This document shows, piece by piece, positions 1 through 7,171 of a DNA stretch of 8,383 nucleotides (position 1 is the first letter of the stretch; each line of letters starts with the position of its first letter). The notes beneath the pieces were generated by a model. That model worked only from the letters and a program-made list of their open reading frames with translations. It was not told the DNA's origin and ran no database searches. Source of the DNA: Bacteroidales bacterium UBA1077 (GTDB taxonomy: Bacteria > Bacteroidota > Bacteroidia > Bacteroidales > UBA932); assembly GCA_002314195.1 (NCBI GenBank), contig DCCQ01000135.1, positions 1 to 8,383 of the forward strand, read 5' to 3'. Position numbers and translations under genes: made by a program.

Positions 1-525
1 AAGGCGGGGCAGGTTGACAAGAACTTTATGCGTGACATACGCGACTATATTCATGAAGGAAAGGTGAAGTCGGCGGTTTCGCTCTGCCAGAAGTATGACT
101 CTCCGGTGGCTCGTCTCGTCGAGAAGGGAATCGAGCGCATCGGCAGGCCTCTCGCGGACATTCAGACATCTGTCGAGAACATGGGCAACGTTGAGATCGC
201 CAGGCTTGAGAAAGGGCTTCCGATGCTCGCCACCATCGCCGGTGGAGCGCCTATGATCGGATTCCTCGGAACTGTGCTCGGTATGGTGCAGGCGTTCTTC
301 AATATGGCGAACGCGGGCAACAACATCGACATCACACTGCTTTCCAGCGGCATCTACACTGCCATGATCACCACCGTCGGCGGTCTTATCGTCGGAATCC
401 TCGCCTACTTTGGCTACAACTATCTGGTCGCGCAGATCTCCAACCTGATGTTCATGATGGAGAACGCCACCATCGACTTTATGGATCTTCTGCACGAACC
501 TGCAGGCAACGAGGAGGAGAAATAG
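1..525 (+). CDS. exbB: ExbB/TolQ-type proton channel subunit (5' partial)
   Basis: This is the inner-membrane proton channel of the ExbB/TolQ/MotA family, which with ExbD uses the proton gradient to drive TonB. The frame is open from base 1 (first codons read KAGQVDKNF), so the Met at 28 is internal and the gene begins upstream. 174 residues are visible. The N-terminal ~50-60 residues with the first membrane helix are missing, judged from the usual family length. The family signature is clear: a cytoplasmic helical part, then GGAPMIGFLGTVLGMVQAFF (helix 2), and a second long hydrophobic stretch around YTAMITTVGGLIVGILAYF (helix 3). The C-terminal tail is short and acidic (GNEEEK). The stop at 523-525 is 3 bp before exbD, so the two are surely co-transcribed. 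A TolQ-like role cannot be separated from ExbB by sequence alone, but the tonB gene two places on favours ExbB. Confidence 0.93.
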   Translation, partial: KAGQVDKNFMRDIRDYIHEGKVKSAVSLCQKYDSPVARLVEKGIERIGRPLADIQTSVENMGNVEIARLEKGLPMLATIAGGAPMIGFLGTVLGMVQAFFNMANAGNNIDITLLSSGIYTAMITTVGGLIVGILAYFGYNYLVAQISNLMFMMENATIDFMDLLHEPAGNEEEK

Positions 526-528
526 TCA

Positions 529-939
529 ATGGCATTCAAGAGAACCACAAAGGTCTTGTCGGACACAGCGATGTCTTCGATGACAGACTTGGTGTTCCTG
601 CTGCTGATCTTCTTTCTGATCACCTCGACACTGGTCAATCCGAACGCGCTGAAGCTCCTGCTCCCGAAGAGTACGGGACAGGTTTCCGCCAAGCCTACCG
701 TCACTGTCTCGATCAAGGATTGGGGCGATGACACCTACACCTACCACCTCAACGGGAGTGAGACCCCGGTGCAGTACTCCGAATTGGAGGACGACCTCGT
801 GGACTTGCTTCAGACAGAGGAGGATCCGACATTCTCGATCTATTCGGACGAGAGCGTGCCGATCAAAGAGGTCGTGTCGCTGATGAACATCGCGAAACGC
901 AATCATTACAAGGTAATCCTAGCGACACAGCCTGAATGA
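529..939 (+). CDS. exbD: ExbD/TolR-type biopolymer transport protein
   Basis: 136 residues, a normal length for ExbD. It has a short cytoplasmic N-terminus, one membrane helix at about residues 18-37 (MTDLVFLLLIFFLITSTL), and a periplasmic domain of about 95 residues. Asp20 at the start of the helix matches the essential protonatable Asp of the family (Asp25 in E. coli ExbD, Asp23 in TolR). The protein pairs with ExbB to form the proton-driven motor for TonB. The start at 529 follows the exbB stop by 3 bp, and a purine-rich GAGGAGGAGAA at 511-521 could act as a ribosome binding site. The stop overlaps the tonB start (ATGA at 936-939), which suggests translational coupling. Only one exbD is present, whereas some Bacteroidales clusters carry two in tandem (from general knowledge of the group). 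Confidence 0.93.
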   Translation: MAFKRTTKVLSDTAMSSMTDLVFLLLIFFLITSTLVNPNALKLLLPKSTGQVSAKPTVTVSIKDWGDDTYTYHLNGSETPVQYSELEDDLVDLLQTEEDPTFSIYSDESVPIKEVVSLMNIAKRNHYKVILATQPE

Positions 940-1709
940 TGAAACCGTACCTTCGTGACAGACAGAAGGAGGCAAAGGTCTCCACGGTGACCGGGATCGT
1001 TCTCACGGTCTCTGTTCACGTGCTTGCCTGCCTGCTTTGCGTGTTCACGGGGATGAAGTACATCTACCCGCCGCCACAGGAGCAGACTTTTCTCGTGGAT
1101 TTCAGCGAGGACGAGCCGCAGCCTGTCAAGCGGCAGAACAGAGGCCGCCAGCCTCAGGCCGAGGAGATCGACAAGACCAAGCCGGTGGAACTGATCCAAA
1201 GAAGCGAGTCGCCGCACAAATCAGAAAAGGCGAACAAGACGGCCGAGGCAAAGCCTGACGATTTCGGGGACGTCGAGACTCCGGTACAAAAAGAGGAGAT
1301 AAACAAGAACGCCCTCTTCCCAGGGATGAGCAAAAAGGACTCCTCGAACGCCCCTCACGGCGCCACTGATCCGAAAAACGAGTTCAAGGCCGGACATCCT
1401 AAGGGGAACACGGCCAGCGGCAAGTCCGAGGACACGCCTAACGCGCGGCTGAAAGGAAGAAATACCTTGGGAGCGATTCCAAGGCCGGCATATTCAGAGC
1501 AAGACTACGGCACAGTCGTGGTGGACATCTGGGTTGACAACTATGGAAACGTGACGAAAGCTGTTCCGGGAGGACAAGGGACGACCGTGAACAACTCCAA
1601 ACTATGGGCTGCGGCAAGAGCTGCGGCATTGCAGACACACTTCAACCAAAGCGCCGACGCGCCGGCGTTGCAGCAGGGAACGATAACATACGTGTTTAAA
1701 CTTCAATAA
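936..1709 (+). CDS. tonB: Energy transducer TonB
   Basis: 257 residues with the three-part TonB plan. A membrane anchor covers about residues 17-40, with His28 in the helix as the likely counterpart of the functional His20 of E. coli TonB. A long charged linker rich in Lys, Glu, Pro and Asn spans about 48-175 and is presumably extended across the periplasm. The C-terminal TonB domain spans about 178-257: it starts at GAIPRPAY, contains VVVDIWVDNYGNV, and ends with GTITYVFKLQ, a pattern typical of Bacteroidales TonB-family proteins. The domain binds the TonB box of outer-membrane receptors, for example SusC-like transporters, and delivers the energy harvested by ExbB-ExbD. The start at 936 gives an ATGA overlap with exbD. 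A second ATG follows at 939 in the same frame, so either Met could be used. No frameshift is seen. Confidence 0.92.
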   Translation: MMKPYLRDRQKEAKVSTVTGIVLTVSVHVLACLLCVFTGMKYIYPPPQEQTFLVDFSEDEPQPVKRQNRGRQPQAEEIDKTKPVELIQRSESPHKSEKANKTAEAKPDDFGDVETPVQKEEINKNALFPGMSKKDSSNAPHGATDPKNEFKAGHPKGNTASGKSEDTPNARLKGRNTLGAIPRPAYSEQDYGTVVVDIWVDNYGNVTKAVPGGQGTTVNNSKLWAAARAAALQTHFNQSADAPALQQGTITYVFKLQ

Positions 1710-1757
1710 CTTATATTCAATTACTTATTTATTTTAATGGCGTGAGCCACAAACATT
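1710..1757 (+). promoter_or_regulatory. AT-rich gap before the rluB-like gene
   Basis: This 48-bp gap between tonB and the pseudouridine synthase gene is far more AT-rich than its flanks in its first 27 bases, as expected for a promoter region. I find no clean match to the Bacteroidota -7 element TAnnTTTG and no stem-loop. It contains one copy of the over-represented word ATATTCA (1713-1719). A promoter here is an inference from composition only, and read-through from tonB is possible. Confidence 0.25.
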
Positions 1758-3374
1758 ATGGAAGAAAATTTCAATGGTGGTGAGAACCACGAGGAGCGTA
1801 GGGATTACGCTGCGGAAGGACCAAAGACAGGTTATTCATCAGAAGGCAGGAAACTCAGACCGAGAAAGAAGGTAGTGCCTGCCGCATCATCCTCCGCTGA
1901 CGGAGAGTACAAGTCTTACGACAACAGCCACAGGAGCTACTCCAGCGACAATCGCGGCGGTTACGGCCAGCGTGGCGGTTATCAGAGCCGTGGCGGCAAC
2001 GGAAGAGGAGGATATTCATCAGACCGCAGAAGCTATGGAGACCGCAACGACAACCGTGGCGGCTATGGCCAGCGCAGAAGCTACGGCGACAACGCTGAAG
2101 GCGGTGAGAGAAGAACTTCATTTTATGGACAGAGCCGTCCTTCATACGGGGACAGACCGTCTTACGGACAGAGAAGAAGCTACGGAAGCAACAACAGCTA
2201 CGACGGAGGCGAGAGGAGATCGTCTTACGGCCGCCCGTCATTCGGTGAAGGTCGTCCTTCATACGGCGACAGACCGTCTTACGGACAAAGAAGAAGCTAT
2301 GGCAACAACTCCGAAGGAGGAGAGGAAAGAAGATCATCTTACGGACAGAGCCGTCCTTCATTCGGTGAGGGACGCCCGTCATACGGACAAAGAAGAAGTT
2401 ACGGCGCGGGTCAGGAAGGAGGAGAGAGAAGGCCGTCATATTCAAGGAAGCCGGCCGGACACGGATTCGGCCCTAAGCAGGGAGGTTTCTCCGCCGGGAG
2501 AGGCGCGGGCCGTCCGGGGCCTAAGAAATTCGGCCGCAAGGACGAGCCGCATTTCACAGAGGCAGACGAGGCGGGAATCAACCAGATGCTTTCAAGGAGG
2601 CCACAGGTTGACGTGGCTCTTTCCGACAACGACAACGTTCCTACACCTATCAAGGAAGAGATACGTCTCAACAAGTACATCGCCAACTCCGGAGTATGCT
2701 CACGCCGCGAGGCTGACAACTTCATCCAGGCTGGCGTTGTGACCGTGAACGGTGAGGTTGTGACAGAGCTTGGAACCAAGGTCAATGTCCTCAAAGACGA
2801 CATCCGCTTCAACGGAGAAAGGCTTAAGGGCGAGGAGAAGGTGTACATCGTGATGAACAAGCCGAAAGGCTTCGTCACCAGCGCCAGCGACCCTCACGCC
2901 GAGAAGACCGTCATGGATCTTCTCAAGGGCTGCAAACTCCGCGTGTTCCCTGTCGGAAGGCTTGACAAGAACACGACCGGAGTGCTGATGTTCACGAACG
3001 ACGGCGAGATCGCGGAGCAACTCACACATCCTTCCTACAACAAGAAGAAGATCTACCAGGTGATCCTCGACAAACCGCTTGAGGAAGCCGACAAGGAGAA
3101 GATCCTCACAGAAGGCCTGAACCTCAACGACGGCAACATCAAGGCGGATGAGCTTGAATATATCGACGCGGACGACCACAGAAGGCTCGGCATCGAGATC
3201 CACTCGGGCAAGAACAGGATCGTCAGAAGGATATTCGAATCCCTCGGCTACGACGTGAAGGCTCTTGACAGGGTTTACTTCGCCGGTCTCACCAAGAAGG
3301 GCCTCAAGAAGGGTGAGTGGAGATACCTCAGCGAGGGCGAGGTGAATGTCCTCAAGATGGGGGCCTATGTATAG
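1758..3374 (+). CDS. rluB: RluB/RsuA-family 23S rRNA pseudouridine synthase with long disordered N-terminal repeat tail
   Basis: 538 residues against about 240-290 for a plain RluB/RsuA enzyme. The surplus is an N-terminal tail. Residues 1-50 are charged. Residues about 51-265 are low complexity, rich in Ser, Tyr, Gly, Arg and Gln, with repeats such as PSYGQRRSYG. From about 300 comes an S4 RNA-binding domain (IRLNKYIANSGVCSRREAD, residues 302-320). The catalytic domain starts around residue 350: it has NKPKGFVTS, then GRLDKNTTG with catalytic Asp403, and later GKNRIVRRIFESLGYDV. The enzyme isomerises a specific uridine in rRNA. By analogy with RluB this is the site near position 2605 of 23S rRNA, but specificity cannot be read from sequence. 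RNA-binding SYG/RGG tails are known on this protein in Bacteroidota. The gene overlaps era at its 3' end. Confidence 0.9.
   Translation: MEENFNGGENHEERRDYAAEGPKTGYSSEGRKLRPRKKVVPAASSSADGEYKSYDNSHRSYSSDNRGGYGQRGGYQSRGGNGRGGYSSDRRSYGDRNDNRGGYGQRRSYGDNAEGGERRTSFYGQSRPSYGDRPSYGQRRSYGSNNSYDGGERRSSYGRPSFGEGRPSYGDRPSYGQRRSYGNNSEGGEERRSSYGQSRPSFGEGRPSYGQRRSYGAGQEGGERRPSYSRKPAGHGFGPKQGGFSAGRGAGRPGPKKFGRKDEPHFTEADEAGINQMLSRRPQVDVALSDNDNVPTPIKEEIRLNKYIANSGVCSRREADNFIQAGVVTVNGEVVTELGTKVNVLKDDIRFNGERLKGEEKVYIVMNKPKGFVTSASDPHAEKTVMDLLKGCKLRVFPVGRLDKNTTGVLMFTNDGEIAEQLTHPSYNKKKIYQVILDKPLEEADKEKILTEGLNLNDGNIKADELEYIDADDHRRLGIEIHSGKNRIVRRIFESLGYDVKALDRVYFAGLTKKGLKKGEWRYLSEGEVNVLKMGAYV
2070..2404 (+). repeat. 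Codon-phased tandem repeats encoding SYG/QRR units within the rluB-like gene
   Basis: The QRRSYG unit recurs at 2070, 2169, 2286 and 2388, with steps of 99, 117 and 102 bp, all multiples of three. The best-preserved pair is 2136-2185 and 2253-2302. I count 47 of 50 identical bases, and the three differences are all synonymous third positions (GGG/GGC, CAG/CAA, TAC/TAT). A third, shorter copy lies at 2373-2404. The pattern indicates duplication within the gene followed by selection on the protein sequence. These are not CRISPR repeats, since they differ in spacing and are coding throughout. Confidence 0.85.
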
Positions 3375-4269
3375 TCCGGAGAAACACACAGAACACAGAG
3401 CTGGATTTGTCAACATCATCGGTAATCCGAATGTTGGCAAATCCACGCTTATGAATGCCTTGGTAGGCGAGAAGCTGTCCATCGTCACGGCGAAGGCGCA
3501 GACCACAAGGCACAGGATCATGGGAATCGTCAACACTGACGACTGCCAGATTGTCTATTCGGACACTCCCGGCATGCTCAAGCCGAACTACCGCCTGCAG
3601 GAGGACATGATGAAGTTCGTGGACGCCGCCATCGGTGACGCGGACATCATCCTATACGTGACGGACGTGGTTGAAAAGAGCGACAAGAACAGTGAATATA
3701 TTCAAAAACTCCAGAAGCTGGATTGCCCGGTGGTGGTTGTAATCAACAAGATCGACATCAGCGAGCAGAAGAAAGTCACAGACCTGATTGCCTACTGGCA
3801 GGAGCAACTTCCTGAGGCTGTGGTCATTCCGGTGTCGGCAAAGGAGAGGTTCAACCTTGAGAGTGTTCTGAACGCCGTGATGAGCAAGCTCCCTGTAGCC
3901 CCGCCTTGGTTCGACAAGGACCAGTTCACGGACAGGAATCTCCGGTTCTTCGCTTCGGAGATCATCAGGGAAAAGATTCTGGAGAACTACAGCCAAGAGG
4001 TGCCTTACAGCTGCGAGGTGGCTGTGGAGGCTTTCAAGGAAGGTCGCGAAAGGTACGAGATCAGTGCTGTCATCTACGTGATGCGTGATTCTCAGAAAGG
4101 AATCATCATCGGCAAGGGTGGCGCGGCGTTGAAGAAAATCGGGACTGAGGCAAGACTGGAGATGGAGGACTTCTTCCAGAAGAAGGTCTTTCTTCAGCTT
4201 TTCGTGAAGGTCAATCCGGACTGGAGGGAGAGCCGCAAGGAACTCCGGAAGTTCGGGTATGAGGAATAA
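3367..4269 (+). CDS. era: GTPase Era
   Basis: 300 residues from the Met at 3367, close to the 301 of E. coli Era. An in-frame Met at 3346 would add seven residues (MSSRWGP) and lengthen the overlap with the upstream gene from 8 to 29 bp. I prefer 3367 because the P-loop then sits at the usual distance from the N-terminus. All GTPase motifs are present: G1 GNPNVGKS (19-26), the G2 switch region TTRHRIMG, G3 DTPG (66-69), G4 NKID (127-130) and G5 SAK (157-159). The C-terminal KH domain has IIIGKGG, with GKGG at 249-252. Era binds the 3' end of 16S rRNA and acts as a checkpoint in 30S maturation. The overlap with the pseudouridine synthase gene implies co-translation of two ribosome-biogenesis proteins. 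Confidence 0.96.
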   Translation: MYSPEKHTEHRAGFVNIIGNPNVGKSTLMNALVGEKLSIVTAKAQTTRHRIMGIVNTDDCQIVYSDTPGMLKPNYRLQEDMMKFVDAAIGDADIILYVTDVVEKSDKNSEYIQKLQKLDCPVVVVINKIDISEQKKVTDLIAYWQEQLPEAVVIPVSAKERFNLESVLNAVMSKLPVAPPWFDKDQFTDRNLRFFASEIIREKILENYSQEVPYSCEVAVEAFKEGRERYEISAVIYVMRDSQKGIIIGKGGAALKKIGTEARLEMEDFFQKKVFLQLFVKVNPDWRESRKELRKFGYEE

Positions 4270-4326
4270 ATCCGGACACGAAGGACGATTAAAGGAATAA
4301 TAATTATTTAAGAGGAATATTCAGGT
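4270..4326 (+). promoter_or_regulatory. AT-rich gap before parC
   Basis: A 57-bp gap whose centre (AATAATAATTATTTAAG, about 4298-4314) is strongly AT-rich. A perfect 8-bp palindrome GAATATTC at 4315-4322 ends 4 bases before the parC ATG. It may hold the parC promoter or simply an unstructured leader for ribosome entry. No TAnnTTTG match is convincing and no terminator hairpin for era is visible. Confidence 0.25.
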
Positions 4327-7104
4327 ATGGCTAAAGACGAGTGGGATGACATTGAGACTCCTGAAGGAGGCAACGAGGACGAGGAATTGAACGAGGCCCC
4401 GATTGACGAGACTTCGGCCAAGTCTTCAGGGAAATACGACAAGCTGCTCAGTTCAGACAGCAGGAAGTACAAACTTTCTGGAATGTTCAGAGACTGGTTT
4501 CTGGACTATTCCTCGTATGTCATTCTGCAAAGAGCCGTGCCACACATCGTTGACGGACTCAAGCCGGTGCAGAGACGCGTGCTTCACGCCATGTTCAGAA
4601 TGGATGACGGAAGCTACACCAAGGTGGCGAACATCGTCGGACAGGCGATGCAGTACCACCCGCACGGTGACGCTTCCATCCTGGGCGCCCTTGTGCAACT
4701 CGGACAGAAAGGCCTTCTGATTGACTGTCAGGGAAACTGGGGAAACATCCTCACCGGCGACAGCAACGCCGCTCCCCGTTACATTGAGGCCCGCCTGAGC
4801 AAATTCGCCAAGGAAGTCGTCTTCGACCCGAAGATCACAAACTGGATGACATCCTACGACGGACGCAACCAGGAGCCGACTGAGCTTCCGGTCCGTTTCC
4901 CGCTCTTGCTTGCGCAGGGTACAGAGGGAATCGCCGTCGGAATGGCCTCCAAGATCCTTCCTCACAACTTCAACGAACTGATCGACGCATCTATAAACAT
5001 CCTTCAAGGCGAGGACTTCACGATCTACCCGGACTTCCCTACCGGCGGCTCCGCTGATTGCAGCAACTACAAAGACGGAGCGAGGGGCGGCAGCGTGAAG
5101 GTGCGCGCGAAGATCGAAAAGATCGACAAGAACACGGTGGCCATCACCGAGATTCCATACGGTAAGACCTCACACGTCCTCATAGACTCGATCCTCAAGG
5201 CCAAGGACAAAGGCAAGATCAAGATCAAGAAAATTGAGGACATGACAACCGAGAAGGTTGAGATCCTGATCCACCTTCCGAACGATGTGTCCCCGGACAA
5301 GACGATCGACGCTCTCTACGCGTTCACTGACTGTGAGTGCAACATCGCCCCGAACGCATGCGTAATCGTGGACAACAAGCCTCAGTTCCTCTCCGTCAAG
5401 GACATCCTGATCTACGACACAAACCACACGAGGGACCTCCTCAAGTGGCAACTTGAGATCAGGCTCGCGGAGCTGGAGGACCTGTGGCACTACACCTCCC
5501 TCGAAAGGATATTCTTTGAGAACAAGGTCTATAAGATCCTGGAACAGAACCAGAACAGTTGGGAGCAGCAGCTTCAGGACGTGTTCTCCGAAATGAAGAC
5601 CTATCAGGATATTCTCCGCCGCGAGATTCTGATGGAAGACATCGAGAAACTCGTGGAGAAGCCTGTCCGAAAGATCTCCAAGTTCGACACGAAAGCCATT
5701 GACGAAAAGATCGCCGCCATCGAGGCTGAGATGACAACCGTCAAGGACAACATCGAGCACATTACCCAGTACACTATCGACTGGTTCAAGATGCTCAAAA
5801 CCAAGTACGGCAAACCTTTCGTCCGCCAGACCGAGATCACGGCCTTCGAGAGCATTGCTGTCACCAAGGTCGTCAGCAACAATGCCAAACTCTACGCCAA
5901 CTACGAGGAGGGCTTCGTCGGCCTGTCGCTCAAAAGAGACGACAACGGCACGTTCGTCTGCGACTGCTCCGACCTCTCCGAGATCATCGTCATCGGCAAG
6001 GACGGCAAGTACCGCATCACCAAGGTCACTGACAAGGCCTTCTTCTGGAAGGATCTGCTCTACGTCGGCGTGTTCAACAGAGGCGACAGCAGAACCATCT
6101 ACAACGTCATCTACCGCGAGGGCAAGAGCAGTGTCTCCTACGCCAAGCGGTTCGCGATCACCAGCGTCACGAGGGACAAGGACTACGACATCACCACAGG
6201 TGAGGAAGGCTCAAAGATCCTCTGGTTCACGGTCAACCACAACGGCGAGGCCGAATCTGTACGAATATACCTGCGTCCGCGGCCGAAGCTGAAAAAGACG
6301 CAGTTTGAATATGATTTCTCCACTCTTGCGATCAAGGGCAAGGCCTCCAGGGGCAATCTGGTGTCCAAGAACCCTATCGCGAGGATTCAGCTGAAATCCA
6401 AGGGTGTGTCCACGATCGGAGGCAAGGACATCTGGTACGACGCCGACATCCAGAAGCTCAACGATGAGCAGCGTGGCCAGTACCTCGGCGAGTTCGGCCC
6501 GGAGGACAAGGTTCTGGCGATATTCAAGGACGGAACATTCTACACGACTTCGTTCGATGTGTCCAACCGTTACCAGGGCGAGGTTATCAAGATCGAGAAG
6601 TTCGATCCGAACAAGACCTACACCGCCCTCTACTACGACGGGGCGGCCAAGGCGTTCTACGTCAAAAGGTTCAGCTTCGTCCTGAGCGACAACACTCCGC
6701 TGTCGTTCATCGCCCCGGGAGCGAAATCCTACCTTGTGGACATTTCCGAGGACAGGCATCCTCAGTTCCAGGTGATCTTCGGAGGCAAGTACGAGCATCG
6801 TGATCCGGAGAACATCGACGCGGAGGAATACATCGCCAAGAAGGGTTACTCCGCCAAGGGCAAGAAATGCCACCAGTACGACCTCAAGGAGGTGAAGTTC
6901 ATCGAGCCTCTGCGCAAGCCGGAGGACGACATCGAGGACGAGCCGCTGGACATCATTGATGATGTGGAATCCGCAGAGTCACAAGACGATACAAACTCCG
7001 CCGATGCTTCAACCAATGACGGCGGTCAGACCAGCGCCGCCGACCTTCTCGGCTCCGGGGATATTCCTGACATCGGTGACATTGACGAACCTACGCTTTT
7101 CTAA
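4327..7104 (+). CDS. parC: DNA topoisomerase IV subunit A (ParC/GyrA family)
   Basis: 925 residues. This is the DNA breakage-reunion subunit of a type IIA topoisomerase, which with ParE decatenates daughter chromosomes. After a ~50-residue acidic leader comes the winged-helix core: VDGLKPVQRRVLHAMF, then YHPHGDASI (110-118), then NAAPRYIEARL with catalytic Tyr152. A coiled-coil stretch lies around 455-480. The C-terminal DNA-wrapping beta-pinwheel spans roughly 530-850, with repeated blades such as IVIGKDGKYRITKV. I see no GyrA-box (QRRGGKG), which favours ParC over GyrA. The last ~60 residues are an acidic, low-complexity tail ending DEPTLF. At the positions matching E. coli ParC Ser80 and Glu84 the protein has Ala116 and Gly120. 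The parE partner is not in this window. Length and sequence fit the Bacteroidota form annotated as gyrase/topoisomerase IV subunit A. Confidence 0.93.
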   Translation: MAKDEWDDIETPEGGNEDEELNEAPIDETSAKSSGKYDKLLSSDSRKYKLSGMFRDWFLDYSSYVILQRAVPHIVDGLKPVQRRVLHAMFRMDDGSYTKVANIVGQAMQYHPHGDASILGALVQLGQKGLLIDCQGNWGNILTGDSNAAPRYIEARLSKFAKEVVFDPKITNWMTSYDGRNQEPTELPVRFPLLLAQGTEGIAVGMASKILPHNFNELIDASINILQGEDFTIYPDFPTGGSADCSNYKDGARGGSVKVRAKIEKIDKNTVAITEIPYGKTSHVLIDSILKAKDKGKIKIKKIEDMTTEKVEILIHLPNDVSPDKTIDALYAFTDCECNIAPNACVIVDNKPQFLSVKDILIYDTNHTRDLLKWQLEIRLAELEDLWHYTSLERIFFENKVYKILEQNQNSWEQQLQDVFSEMKTYQDILRREILMEDIEKLVEKPVRKISKFDTKAIDEKIAAIEAEMTTVKDNIEHITQYTIDWFKMLKTKYGKPFVRQTEITAFESIAVTKVVSNNAKLYANYEEGFVGLSLKRDDNGTFVCDCSDLSEIIVIGKDGKYRITKVTDKAFFWKDLLYVGVFNRGDSRTIYNVIYREGKSSVSYAKRFAITSVTRDKDYDITTGEEGSKILWFTVNHNGEAESVRIYLRPRPKLKKTQFEYDFSTLAIKGKASRGNLVSKNPIARIQLKSKGVSTIGGKDIWYDADIQKLNDEQRGQYLGEFGPEDKVLAIFKDGTFYTTSFDVSNRYQGEVIKIEKFDPNKTYTALYYDGAAKAFYVKRFSFVLSDNTPLSFIAPGAKSYLVDISEDRHPQFQVIFGGKYEHRDPENIDAEEYIAKKGYSAKGKKCHQYDLKEVKFIEPLRKPEDDIEDEPLDIIDDVESAESQDDTNSADASTNDGGQTSAADLLGSGDIPDIGDIDEPTLF

Positions 7105-7171
7105 ACGCAAACATATTCAAAATTCATCAGCGACTTTCGTGACTCCGAGAGACAGACACAGCAAGGTGAAT

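Noticed and set aside
28..525. exbB starting at the Met at 28
   Set aside because: The frame is open to base 1 and a 165-residue product would lack the first membrane helix, so the Met at 28 is internal.
2070..2404. Regularly spaced repeats as a CRISPR array
   Set aside because: The repeats are codon-phased, unequal in spacing, and encode a continuous protein tail with synonymous differences. No conserved repeat of about 28-36 bp with unique spacers is present.
1972..2742. A 256-residue + strand open frame within the rluB-like gene
   Set aside because: It is the shifted reading of the SYG/RGG repeats. Its composition (Thr, Arg, Ala runs) has no family features, and the rluB frame explains the region.
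2700..3536. A 278-residue antisense open frame across rluB and era
   Set aside because: It spans two well-identified genes on the other strand and shows no domain signature. Such shadows are expected opposite GC-rich codons.
3909..3918. TTCGACAAGG in era as another copy of the aroK palindrome core
   Set aside because: Only nine bases match, it encodes the ordinary Era stretch FDKD, and it has no flanking palindrome, so chance is sufficient.
6211..6873. A 220-residue antisense open frame inside parC
   Set aside because: It is opposite clear beta-pinwheel coding sequence and has no recognisable motif.
6956..7171. A longer shikimate kinase beginning inside parC (ATG at 6956, 304 residues)
   Set aside because: The added 72 residues overlap the parC tail in another frame and have no kinase features. 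The P-loop belongs near the N-terminus, which the start at 7172 provides.
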